From contig CAJPSE010000020.1 of assembly GCA_905373185.1 (NCBI GenBank), forward strand, positions 1-13,605: a stretch of DNA of 13,605 nt. The letters are read 5' to 3'. The position numbers and the translations under genes are program-made. This document shows, piece after piece, positions 5,541 to 12,445 of this stretch (its first letter is position 1; the number at the start of each line of letters is the position of its first letter). The notes under the pieces are model-generated. The model did no database searches. It had not been told where the DNA came from and saw nothing but the letters and a program-made list of their open reading frames with translations. The stretch comes from an uncultured Fretibacterium sp. GTDB lineage: Bacteria > Synergistota > Synergistia > Synergistales > Aminobacteriaceae.

Positions 5541-6413
5541 TCAGTTCCGCAGGCAGGCGTGAGCGGCATCAAGAAACAGCGCGGCCGCAAGGATATCGGC
5601 CCCACCCTCGGGGCACAGCCCGCGCCCTGCAAGCGCGCTTTCCATCTCCGCGATCCCGGCCCGCCCGGAGGGAGAGAGCATTCCGCCGGACTCAAGGGCC
5701 TTTCGCGCCTCCTCCTGCACGCTCAGCATGGCGTCCAGCCCCCCCTGCGACACCAGGGCGCTGTCCGCATTCTCGGAGAGGATGAAGATCAGGGTGTGCG
5801 CCGCACGCTCCCGGAACGTGAGGGCATCGCCATGCTCCTCCCCGAGCCTTCGCATCAGGTCCGCGGCCCGCAGGGTCATGGGGAACCCCCGTTCCGCCTC
5901 GCCCCTCGGCCCCTCCAGCCCGTAGAGGACGAAGGCACGTTCCTCCGCCGTCCCGCAGCTCTCCAGGCTCAGGCCGCCCAAGTCCCGTCCCACGATTCCT
6001 CGTACGAAGGAGGATGCGGCCAGGGCCAGGGCCCTGGGGGTCAGTTCCCGTTCCTGAGCTGCGAGCCGCCCCGCCGCCGCGCACAGGAGGCCGAAAAGAA
6101 AGATAGCCCCCCGATGCGTGCCAACGCCGCCAGTCGCCTGCAGCATCTCCTGCTCGCCCTGGCGTCCCGTCACGCGCAGCAGGGCGAACACGTCCTCGGG
6201 ACCGAGCTCTAAAGTCTCCATCCCAATGGACGCACAGTTGAGGAAACAGGGAAGAAGCGCCACGGCGCTGTCGATGAAGCTCTGAAAGGTCCGGTCCGTG
6301 CAGGAACCATTGTCCAGCGGGGTAACCAACCCCGGCTTGGGGTAGACCGCGGCCTCGGCAAGCAGAGACCTGACGGCGAGCTGGGCGATCTTCAAAACGT
6401 GCAGGGTGTTCAT
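5541..6413 (-). CDS. citG: Triphosphoribosyl-dephospho-CoA synthase
   Basis: A 290-residue CitG-family enzyme that makes 2'-(5''-triphosphoribosyl)-3'-dephospho-CoA from dephospho-CoA and ATP. This is the precursor of the prosthetic group of citrate lyase or malonate decarboxylase acyl carrier proteins. Family motifs seen are YPKPGLVTPLDNGS (24-37) with TDRTFQSFIDSA (39-50), GVGTHRGAIFLFGLLCAA (96-113), GFPMTL (176-181) and CPEGGADILAAALFL (267-281). The length fits the family. It starts 4 bp after the stop of the EutT-like gene with a poor ribosome binding site, so translation probably depends on coupling. No lyase subunit, CitX or decarboxylase gene lies in the window, so the client enzyme is unknown. 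Confidence 0.9.
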   Translation of the reverse strand: MNTLHVLKIAQLAVRSLLAEAAVYPKPGLVTPLDNGSCTDRTFQSFIDSAVALLPCFLNCASIGMETLELGPEDVFALLRVTGRQGEQEMLQATGGVGTHRGAIFLFGLLCAAAGRLAAQERELTPRALALAASSFVRGIVGRDLGGLSLESCGTAEERAFVLYGLEGPRGEAERGFPMTLRAADLMRRLGEEHGDALTFRERAAHTLIFILSENADSALVSQGGLDAMLSVQEEARKALESGGMLSPSGRAGIAEMESALAGRGLCPEGGADILAAALFLDAAHACLRN

Positions 6414-6417
6414 TCCG

Positions 6418-7008
6418 CTACCGGGACTGCGCTTCCCTTTTCGGTGCGTCCTTCCTTGGTTCCGTTCTTGCGAAACGGATCGTCCGGTCGTATCCCTTGG
6501 GCAGGTACTTGTAGGTCAGGATGTAGAAAGCGCTGCTGAGACGGTTCAGCACCTTGATGATGTCCGGCCTTTCGATCCCCTCCCGCGAATCGAAGGCGCG
6601 GCAGGCGCAGAGCTCCACCTCCCGGACCAGCGTCCGCAGCAGATTGAGCTCCGCCGCCCACCGTCCCATATCGGGATGGGGCAGGATATGTCCGATCCCA
6701 TAAGCGTGCTCCGGGAAATGTGAGCGCGCGTGAATCTCCTCGTCCGTCAGGCCCCACAGGGAGAGTTCGGAACATGGGACGTCCCTCACCTCACAGGCCA
6801 GGATCTCCCCGATCTTCTCCCGGGCCTCCTCCAGGTCCTTCTCGAGTTCTGCGCACCCCGCCTCGCGTGCCCCTACCTGCACGCGGACGATTGCGGCATT
6901 CAGGCTGTCGAGCCGGCCGCGCAACTCGATGCGCGGGTGGGTCTTGCCCACGACGGCGGCCCCCAGCAGATGCGTCGTGTGCTCCTGTTTTACCTCCGCC
7001 ATGGACAT
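6418..7008 (-). CDS. EutT-like ATP:cob(I)alamin adenosyltransferase
   Basis: A 196-residue corrinoid adenosyltransferase that makes adenosylcobalamin from cob(I)alamin and ATP. It resembles the C-terminal two thirds of enterobacterial EutT: KTHPRIELRGRLDSLNA (22-38), LWGLTDEEIHARSHFPE (84-100), GHILPHPDMGRWAAELNLLRTLVREVEL (106-133) and RPDIIKVLNRLSSAFYIL (147-164). The N-terminal extension of EutT carrying its metal-binding His/Cys cluster is absent. ATG at 7008 is chosen because AAGGAGG ends 5 bp upstream; the Met at codon 3 would be 11 bp away. The last 20 residues are charged and probably disordered. It lies between the Cys-rich small gene and citG with no eut genes, so it probably serves another B12-dependent enzyme. 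PduO-type enzymes are a more distant alternative. Confidence 0.85.
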   Translation of the reverse strand: MSMAEVKQEHTTHLLGAAVVGKTHPRIELRGRLDSLNAAIVRVQVGAREAGCAELEKDLEEAREKIGEILACEVRDVPCSELSLWGLTDEEIHARSHFPEHAYGIGHILPHPDMGRWAAELNLLRTLVREVELCACRAFDSREGIERPDIIKVLNRLSSAFYILTYKYLPKGYDRTIRFARTEPRKDAPKREAQSR

Positions 7009-7030
7009 ACCCGCCTCCTTCGTACAGAAA

Positions 7031-7210
7031 CTAATGGCAGCCGCAGGAACAGCTTCCGCAGCTCCCGCCGCATCCCTTGGAGCCCCTGAGGGGCGCTCCC
7101 TCCAGCAGAATCAGGGTCCTGCCCCGGCACTCGGGACACCGAAGCGCCCCGCCCTCCTGCTCGAAGACATGGGAACAGGAGGCGCACCGAAAGGTCCGTC
7201 TCTCCGACAT
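7031..7210 (-). CDS. Small zinc-ribbon protein with Cys-rich C-terminal tail
   Basis: A 59-residue protein. Residues 5-30 form a zinc ribbon with two knuckles, C9-x2-C12 and C25-x2-C28. After a short hydrophobic turn (RTLILLEG, 31-38), the C-terminus is a glycine/cysteine tail: C47-x3-C51-x2-C54-x-C56-x-C58-H59. The tail could bind a metal or act in metal delivery; this is inference. ATG at 7210 is preferred because GGGGAGG precedes it by 8 bp. The in-frame GTG at 7219 lies inside that ribosome binding site. The gene sits 14 bp after argF and 22 bp before the EutT-like gene, so it is probably in the same operon. It superficially resembles FmdB-type zinc ribbons, but no function can be assigned. 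Confidence 0.8.
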   Translation of the reverse strand: MSERRTFRCASCSHVFEQEGGALRCPECRGRTLILLEGAPLRGSKGCGGSCGSCSCGCH

Positions 7211-7224
7211 CCTTCCCACCTCCC

Positions 7225-8169
7225 CTACGCGCCGATGGTGGCGACCATCACGGCCTTAATGGTGTGCATCCGATTCTCGGCCTCGTCGAAAACCTTGGAA
7301 CGGGAGGACTCGAAGACCTCCTCCGTCACCTCGCAGCCCTTCACCGCCGGCAGGCAATGCAGGAAGATCGTCCTATCCCTGCCGGTCGCCCTCATCAGCT
7401 CCTCGTTGACCTGCCATGGTGTCAGCAGCCGAACGCGCGCCTCCTTCTGCGCCTCCTCGCCCATCGAGACCCAGACGTCGGTGTAGACGGCGTCGGCCCC
7501 CTCGACGGACTTACGGGGGTCGTCGACGATTCGGATCTCCGCGCCGCTCCGCTGCGCGGCCGCCCTGCACCGCTCCATCAGCTCAGGATCGGGGAAGAGC
7601 TCCCTCGGGGACCCGATGGTGAAGTTGACCCCCATCTTGGCGCTGCCGATCATGAGGGCATTCGCCATGTTGTTGCGGCCATCGCCCACATAGGTGAGGT
7701 TCAGGCCCGCGAGGCGGCCGAAGTTTTCCTGGAGCGTGAGGAAATCGGCCAGGACCTGCGTGGGGTGGTCGACGTCCGTCAGGCCGTTCCACACGGGGAC
7801 CCCGGCCCACTGGGCCAGCTCCTCGACCATACTCTGCCGGAACCCCCGGAACTCGATGCCGTCGAACATCCGTCCCAGCACCCGGGCCGTATCCTTCACG
7901 TCCTCCTTGCCGCCGAGGTGAATGTCATTCTTGCCCAGAAACTCGGGGTGCGCCCCCTCGTCGATGCAGGCGACCGTGAAGGCGCACCGGGTACGGGTCG
8001 AGGCCTTCTCGAAAAGAAGCGCCACGTTCTTCCCCGCCAGGGCGCTGCCCCGGATTCCTGCGCGTTTCTTCGCCTTGAGGTCCGCCGAAAGGCTCAGCAG
8101 ATAGGCGATTTCCTCGGGCGTAAAATCCATCAGAGTCAAAAAACTTCTTCCCTTGAGATTGACCGGCAT
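7225..8169 (-). CDS. argF: Ornithine carbamoyltransferase
   Basis: A 314-residue cytoplasmic enzyme that transfers the carbamoyl group between carbamoyl phosphate and ornithine, giving citrulline, or the reverse in arginine catabolism. All signatures are present: the carbamoyl phosphate loop STRTR (57-61), DHPTQ (134-138), the ornithine-binding DVWVSMG (231-237) and HCLP (271-274) carrying the substrate-gating cysteine. The length is typical. The start has AAAGGGGGA about 7 bp upstream. It leads a four-gene minus-strand group (small zinc ribbon, EutT-like, citG) with gaps of 4-22 bp. It is separated from ispG by 87 bp of AT-rich DNA. Anabolic and catabolic forms cannot be separated reliably from sequence. 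No arginine deiminase or carbamate kinase is nearby. Confidence 0.96.
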   Translation of the reverse strand: MPVNLKGRSFLTLMDFTPEEIAYLLSLSADLKAKKRAGIRGSALAGKNVALLFEKASTRTRCAFTVACIDEGAHPEFLGKNDIHLGGKEDVKDTARVLGRMFDGIEFRGFRQSMVEELAQWAGVPVWNGLTDVDHPTQVLADFLTLQENFGRLAGLNLTYVGDGRNNMANALMIGSAKMGVNFTIGSPRELFPDPELMERCRAAAQRSGAEIRIVDDPRKSVEGADAVYTDVWVSMGEEAQKEARVRLLTPWQVNEELMRATGRDRTIFLHCLPAVKGCEVTEEVFESSRSKVFDEAENRMHTIKAVMVATIGA

Positions 8170-8210
8170 GCCACATTCCCCCTTTTTTAATATCTCTCCA
8201 TATCGGCCGT

Positions 8211-8216
8211 TTTATA
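8211..8216 (-). promoter_or_regulatory. Possible -10 box upstream of argF
   Basis: The 87-bp ispG-argF gap is AT-rich near argF. On the minus strand it reads TATAAA at 8216-8211, about 40 bp ahead of the argF start. No acceptable -35 hexamer is seen at the right distance. argF could instead be reached by read-through from ispG. Confidence 0.25.
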
Positions 8217-8256
8217 CAGTACACGGTCCCGATGCCCCGTCCTGCGGTGGGCCCCG

Positions 8257-9324
8257 TCATGCGCCCGGATCGCCGGGGCCGTTCGGGCCCGCTTCCCTGA
8301 AGAAGCGTGGCAGGACCTCCGGCAGCTCCTCGAAGGGGTATTCGCCGACCACCCGCCCCTCCCGGAACAGGACCGCACCGGCCGGGGTCCCGGCAATTCC
8401 CAGCCGGGCGTGTTTCGCCTCCTTGGGCCCGTTGACCTCGCACCCCATGACCGCCACGCTCGTCCCGTCGGGCAGGTCCTCCAGCATCGGCTCAATGAGC
8501 GCCACGAGACGCATGACGTCCGCGCGCCTACGGCCGCAGGTCGGGCACGAAACCAGGTTCACCCCCCGCGAGCGCAGATGGAGCGCCTTCAGGATCTCGT
8601 ACCCCACCCGCACCTCACGCTCCGGCCTGTCGGTCAGCGATACGCGCAGCGTGTCCCCAACTCCCTGCGCCAGCAGTGAGGCGATACCAGCCGTGCTCTT
8701 GACAATCCCCCTGTCGCCGGGACCGGCCTCCGTCAGGCCAACGTGCAGGGGAAAATCGGGGTACGCCCTGGCGATCAGGAGGTTGGCCCGCACCGTCTCG
8801 GGGACGGAGGAGGACTTCGCCGAGAGGATGATGTCCTCGAACCCATTCTCCAGCAGCAACTCCGCCTGCTCGCGGACGGCCAGGAAGAGCGCTGTGGCGC
8901 GGTCCCCCCCCGCCTCCTCGAGCTGGCGGCCCGAGAGGGACCCCCCGTTGGCCCCGATGCGGATGACGACACCCGCATCCTTCGCGGCCCGTATCATCTC
9001 GTCCAGACGCCCCAGCGGCATGTTCCCGGGGTTGATGCGGATGCTTCGGCACCCCGCATTCATCGCCGCCAGGGCCAGAGCAGGGTCGAAGTGGATGTCC
9101 GCCATGAGGGGCAGCTCGGTCCGCGGAAGCAGCCAGGCCAGCCCCTCCGCGTCGGCCGCCGTTGGCAGGGCCGCGCGGGCCAGCTCGCACCCCTCCTCGA
9201 GGAGGCTCCGGCACTGTTCGAGGCAGGCCCCGCGGTCGGAGAGGGGAACCTTCAACATGCTTTCCACCCGAACCGGGGCCCCGCCCCCGACCGTCAGGGA
9301 CCCTATCCGGACCTGACGCCTCAT
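8257..9324 (-). CDS. ispG: 4-hydroxy-3-methylbut-2-enyl diphosphate synthase (IspG)
   Basis: A 355-residue [4Fe-4S] enzyme of the MEP pathway. It reductively opens MEcPP to HMBPP using electrons from ferredoxin or flavodoxin. Visible are the TIM-barrel motifs MADIHFD (74-80) and RSIRINPGNM (93-102), SVPETVRANL (173-182), KSTAGI (209-214) and VGDTLRVSLT (222-231). The cluster ligands are SCPTC (C260, C263) and GCEVNGPKE (C295 with Glu302). The length matches the short bacterial form without the plant-type insert. It is unusual near residue 22, where the common SMTNTDT reads SMLKVPLSD. The start overlaps the rseP stop by 4 bp (ATGA), with no strong ribosome binding site, so translation is probably coupled. 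It is the last gene of the lipid/isoprenoid cluster. Confidence 0.95.
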   Translation of the reverse strand: MRRQVRIGSLTVGGGAPVRVESMLKVPLSDRGACLEQCRSLLEEGCELARAALPTAADAEGLAWLLPRTELPLMADIHFDPALALAAMNAGCRSIRINPGNMPLGRLDEMIRAAKDAGVVIRIGANGGSLSGRQLEEAGGDRATALFLAVREQAELLLENGFEDIILSAKSSSVPETVRANLLIARAYPDFPLHVGLTEAGPGDRGIVKSTAGIASLLAQGVGDTLRVSLTDRPEREVRVGYEILKALHLRSRGVNLVSCPTCGRRRADVMRLVALIEPMLEDLPDGTSVAVMGCEVNGPKEAKHARLGIAGTPAGAVLFREGRVVGEYPFEELPEVLPRFFREAGPNGPGDPGA

Positions 9325-10361
9325 CGCGTCCAGAAGAGGTTATAGACGTCCTGCCAGGTGACGAAGATCATCAGTGCAATCAGCAGGGCAAAGCCCGTCA
9401 TGTGGATCCAGTTCTCGACGCGCTCCGGAAGCCGGCGTCGGAACACCATCTCCAGCAGGACGAAGAGGATGCGCCCCCCGTCGAGGGCGGGGATGGGGAA
9501 GAGGTTGAGGAGCCCCAGGTTCAGGCTGATCAGGGTCAGGAACGTCACGAAGCTCCAGAAGCCCTCCTTCATGGCCCGTCCGGACATCGAGGCGATACCG
9601 ATGGGGCCGGTGACGTCCACTTCCTGGCGCTGCGTCACCCAGTCCCAGACCCCCTTGAGCATGAGCTTCGACATCCCCCAGGTGTACCCTGCGGCGTTCA
9701 GCAGGGCCTGCCCGGGGGAATAGCGCAGGAGCGCAGGGGTGACCCCCAGCATGGGGTGCCCATACTCCGCGTTGTCGGGGATGGGCGTCGTCACGGTCAG
9801 GGTACGTTCGCCGCGCTGGATCTCGAGGCGGACGTCTCCCTGGACCGCGGCCGCCCTCAGAGCATCGGACATCTCGCGCCAGTGGGCGACGGACCTGCCG
9901 TTCACCGCCACGACGCGGTCCCCGACCTCGAGGCCCGCCCGCTGCGCGGGGAACCCTTCCATCAGGGTCCCGATCCTCGTGTCCTCCATGTTCATGACCC
10001 CATGCCCGCAGAGGAAGACCGCCGTCAGCAGAAAGGCCAGCAGAACGTTGAAGAGGGACCCGTCCAGCAGGATCAGGAAGCGCTTCCAGGCGGGCTGCTC
10101 GTTGAACCCCATGCCCGGAAGCACCGTCTCCTCACCGGACTCCTCCCCCATCCCGGCCAGCCGACAGGAACCTCCGACCGGAAAAAGCCGCCAGGACCAA
10201 AGCTCTCCCTTCCGCTCGAACTGCCTGACCACGGGCCCCATGCCGAAGGCGAACTCGTGCACCTGCACCCCCAGAAGGCGCGCCGTGATGTAGTGCCCGA
10301 ACTCGTGGACCAGCACGCAGATGGCGATGACGATTATGAACGCAATAATACTTGTCAGCAT
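9321..10361 (-). CDS. rseP: RIP zinc metalloprotease RseP (site-2 protease family)
   Basis: A 346-residue intramembrane M50 protease that cleaves membrane-embedded anti-sigma factors and signal peptide remnants. The first membrane helix carries the zinc motif HEFGH (19-23). Further features are a helix with GSLFN (101-105), a single PDZ domain (about 125-195; GFPAQRAGLEVGDRVVAVNG), the second catalytic motif LFPIPALDGGR (287-297) and a final membrane helix (321-336). ATG at 10361 is chosen because TAAGGAGGAA lies about 11 bp upstream. The in-frame ATG at 10385 has no ribosome binding site, only the U-rich tail of a hairpin. It is preceded by a 111-bp gap with two perfect hairpins, unlike every other junction in this cluster. 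Its signalling substrate is not in the window. Confidence 0.94.
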   Translation of the reverse strand: MLTSIIAFIIVIAICVLVHEFGHYITARLLGVQVHEFAFGMGPVVRQFERKGELWSWRLFPVGGSCRLAGMGEESGEETVLPGMGFNEQPAWKRFLILLDGSLFNVLLAFLLTAVFLCGHGVMNMEDTRIGTLMEGFPAQRAGLEVGDRVVAVNGRSVAHWREMSDALRAAAVQGDVRLEIQRGERTLTVTTPIPDNAEYGHPMLGVTPALLRYSPGQALLNAAGYTWGMSKLMLKGVWDWVTQRQEVDVTGPIGIASMSGRAMKEGFWSFVTFLTLISLNLGLLNLFPIPALDGGRILFVLLEMVFRRRLPERVENWIHMTGFALLIALMIFVTWQDVYNLFWTR

Positions 10362-10390
10362 CGAATCGATTTCCTCCTTATCCATCGATT

Positions 10391-10416
10391 AAAAACTTCC
10401 AGGGCTTCGCCCTGGA
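10391..10416 (-). terminator. Terminator-like hairpin before rseP
   Basis: A perfect 8-bp stem TCCAGGGC (10398-10405) / GCCCTGGA (10409-10416) with a 3-nt loop. On the minus strand it is followed by AG and five U residues (10395-10391), the form of an intrinsic terminator. It lies between dxr and rseP, so it could attenuate rseP and ispG transcription or be part of an interspersed palindromic repeat. The stem is short for a full terminator. Confidence 0.5.
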
Positions 10417-10420
10417 CCCA

Positions 10421-10442
10421 CCCAAGGGACTCGTCCCTTGGG
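10421..10442. repeat. Perfect 9-bp hairpin in dxr-rseP gap
   Basis: CCCAAGGGA (10421-10429) and TCCCTTGGG (10434-10442) pair perfectly around CTCG. It is four bases from the neighbouring terminator-like hairpin; together they form a compact two-hairpin unit suggestive of an interspersed extragenic palindrome. Confidence 0.75.
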
Positions 10443-10472
10443 AATCCCATTCGGTATTCGTCCGCGGTCCCT

Positions 10473-11627
10473 TCACGCCTCCCGCGCGTCGCAGACCTTC
10501 GCACAGTGCCGACGGGCCCAATCCAAAGCCGAGAGTGCGTCCTCGAGGGACTTGGGCGGCGGCAACGAACAGGCCTCCATCGTCTCCTCGACGGCTCGCG
10601 CAATGCCCGTAAAGCCCAGCCGCCCCGAGAGGAACCGCTCCACGGCCACCTCGTCCGCCCCTATCAGTACGGCGGGGAACGGCCCCTTTCGCTCCATCAC
10701 CTCCCGCGCCAGCCTCAGGGCGGGGAAGCGCTCCGGGTCCGGCTCCTCGAAGGCGATCGTGCGGGGGGCAACCACGGGCCGTTCAAGTCCCCCGCAGGGG
10801 GAACGGCGCTCCGGCCAGAAGAGGCAGGACGATGCCGGAAGCCGCATGTCCGGCGCCCCGGCGAGCATCTTGACGCTGCCGTCCTCGAACTCCGCAAGGG
10901 CATGAACGAAGGACCCCGGAGAGACCACGGCATCCACCTGATGGGGCTCCAGGCTGAAGAGCATCATCGCCTCGATCAGCTCGATCCCCTTGTTCATCAG
11001 GGTGGCGCTGTCGACCGTGATCTTCGCCCCCATGGACCATACGGGATGGCGGAGCGCCATCTCCGGCGTGACCGCCTCCAGCTCCGACGCCGTCCAGGTC
11101 CGAAAAGGGCCGCCCGAGGCCGTGAGGCAAACGCGCCGCACGGGGGCGGACTCGCCGTGCAGACATTGCCACACGGCGTTGTGCTCGCTGTCCAAGGGAC
11201 GCAGCTGATCCTTCGTCCGCACCAAGGGCATCACCCACGGCCCCGCGACGACGATGCTCTCCTTGTTCGCCAGGGAGACCTCCTTCCCCGCTCGCAGGGC
11301 GGCCTGCAGGGCCGGGATGGCCGCGGTCCCGGAGGACGCGAAGACCACATGGTCCACCGACGGGTCCTCCGCCACGGCGATCAGGCCCTCGGGGCCCCGA
11401 AGCCCTCTCGTCCCCTCCGGCCCAAAGTCGGGCGGCGCGTCGTGGACGCAGAGCATTGTAACACCGAACTCCGCCGCCAGCGCCATCAGTTTTTCGGAGG
11501 GCGACCGCGCGGCGAGGGCACAAACCTCGAGCGCGTCGGGGTATGCACGGCACACGTCCAGGACGGACGACCCCACGCTGCCCGTCGCCCCGATGACCGC
11601 AATCCGCTTTCGCCCTGGCCCCGTCAT
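10473..11627 (-). CDS. dxr: 1-deoxy-D-xylulose 5-phosphate reductoisomerase
   Basis: A 384-residue enzyme of the MEP pathway that converts DXP to MEP with NADPH and a divalent metal. The NADPH loop is IGATGSVGSS (12-21). Further motifs are ASSGTAAIP (98-106), LANKESIVVAG (119-129), the metal ligands in DSEHNAVWQCL (Asp146, Glu148) with Glu216 in MNKGIE, the substrate loop LTASGGPFR (168-176), and HPVWSMGAKITVDSATL (194-210). The frame is open 360 bp further upstream through cdsA. ATG at 11627 is chosen because the Rossmann motif follows it directly and it overlaps the cdsA stop by 4 bp. No strong ribosome binding site is seen, so coupling to cdsA is likely. The length is slightly below the roughly 400 residues of E. 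coli Dxr, with no missing catalytic element. Confidence 0.96.
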   Translation of the reverse strand: MTGPGRKRIAVIGATGSVGSSVLDVCRAYPDALEVCALAARSPSEKLMALAAEFGVTMLCVHDAPPDFGPEGTRGLRGPEGLIAVAEDPSVDHVVFASSGTAAIPALQAALRAGKEVSLANKESIVVAGPWVMPLVRTKDQLRPLDSEHNAVWQCLHGESAPVRRVCLTASGGPFRTWTASELEAVTPEMALRHPVWSMGAKITVDSATLMNKGIELIEAMMLFSLEPHQVDAVVSPGSFVHALAEFEDGSVKMLAGAPDMRLPASSCLFWPERRSPCGGLERPVVAPRTIAFEEPDPERFPALRLAREVMERKGPFPAVLIGADEVAVERFLSGRLGFTGIARAVEETMEACSLPPPKSLEDALSALDWARRHCAKVCDAREA

Positions 11628-12445
11628 ACCAAAACGATCCCAAAGAGCAGGTAGGTCAGGAGCCCGTTGATCAGGATGCTGTCGAAGCGGTCCAGGACCC
11701 CCCCGTGTCCGGGGATGAGACGGCCGGAGTCCTTCTCGTCGAGCTCCCGCTTGAGAAGGGATTCGGCCAGATCTCCCATCTGGCCGGCGAGCCCGCAGAC
11801 CAGACCTATCAGGAAAAGGGGGTAGGGCGGCTGCTCCAGGACGTAGATGACGATGGCGGCCATCAGGAAGCTGCCCAGGAAGCCGCCGATGAAGCCCTCC
11901 CAGGTCTTCTTTGGACTGACGTGCTCGCAGAGCCTGTTTCGTCCCCACCGCGCGCCGATCAGGTAGGCCATGACGTCGCAGCCCCACGTACTGGCAAAGA
12001 GGGACACGAGGATGAGGTTCCCCGTGGGGAGGCCCCGCAGCAACACGATGCAGGTCCAGGGCATGACGATGAAGAGCACCCCGGACAGGGTCCCCCCCAC
12101 GTTCCCGACCGCGAAGCTCTGTCCCGTCATCTGACGGCGCAGGATCTCGACCATGAAGATGGCATAGGTGCTCAGCGACAGGATCAGGGCGATCGAGACC
12201 GGCCGAATCCCCTCGGCGGACGAGAGGAGCACGGCAAGGGAACAGATGTAGCCGATTCCGCGCGAGAGCTTCACCTGCTTGCCGAGCAGGCGGTAATATT
12301 CCCCCAGCGAGACGAGGGCGAGCGCGGACACGACGCAGAGCCAGGCCGTTCCCCCCAGGTAGATGCCGCCGATGATCCCCAGGACGATGAAGGCGCCGCT
12401 CAACGTGCGCAGAAGGAGCTCGCGGCTAGGGCTTGAGTCCGCCAT
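11624..12445 (-). CDS. cdsA: Phosphatidate cytidylyltransferase (CDP-diglyceride synthase)
   Basis: A 273-residue polytopic membrane enzyme that makes CDP-diacylglycerol from phosphatidate and CTP. Several hydrophobic helices are visible (about 15-45, 62-80, 83-103, 118-137, 145-165, 185-203, 208-222, 255-272). The family signature near the C-terminus reads GDLAESLLKRELDEKDSGRL (224-243) and continues to PGHGGVLDRFDS (245-256), with the catalytic acidic residues present. WGCDVMAYLIG (154-164) and SPKKTWEGFIGG (177-188) are also typical. ATG at 12445 is preferred to upstream in-frame ATGs at 12466 and 12484, because GGGAGAGG lies just ahead of it. The start lies inside the uppS 3' end (20-bp overlap). 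Confidence 0.95.
   Translation of the reverse strand: MADSSPSRELLLRTLSGAFIVLGIIGGIYLGGTAWLCVVSALALVSLGEYYRLLGKQVKLSRGIGYICSLAVLLSSAEGIRPVSIALILSLSTYAIFMVEILRRQMTGQSFAVGNVGGTLSGVLFIVMPWTCIVLLRGLPTGNLILVSLFASTWGCDVMAYLIGARWGRNRLCEHVSPKKTWEGFIGGFLGSFLMAAIVIYVLEQPPYPLFLIGLVCGLAGQMGDLAESLLKRELDEKDSGRLIPGHGGVLDRFDSILINGLLTYLLFGIVLV

Noticed and set aside
9162..11654. An 830-residue stop-free plus-strand frame opposite ispG, rseP and dxr
   Set aside because: Striking in length, but it crosses three well-identified genes, has low-complexity His/Pro/Arg/Gly content and no start context. Long antisense frames are expected in GC-rich DNA.
11628..11987. N-terminal 120-residue extension of dxr
   Set aside because: The extension lies in another frame of cdsA, is Arg/Pro/Gly-rich, and the Rossmann motif of Dxr begins directly after the ATG at 11627.
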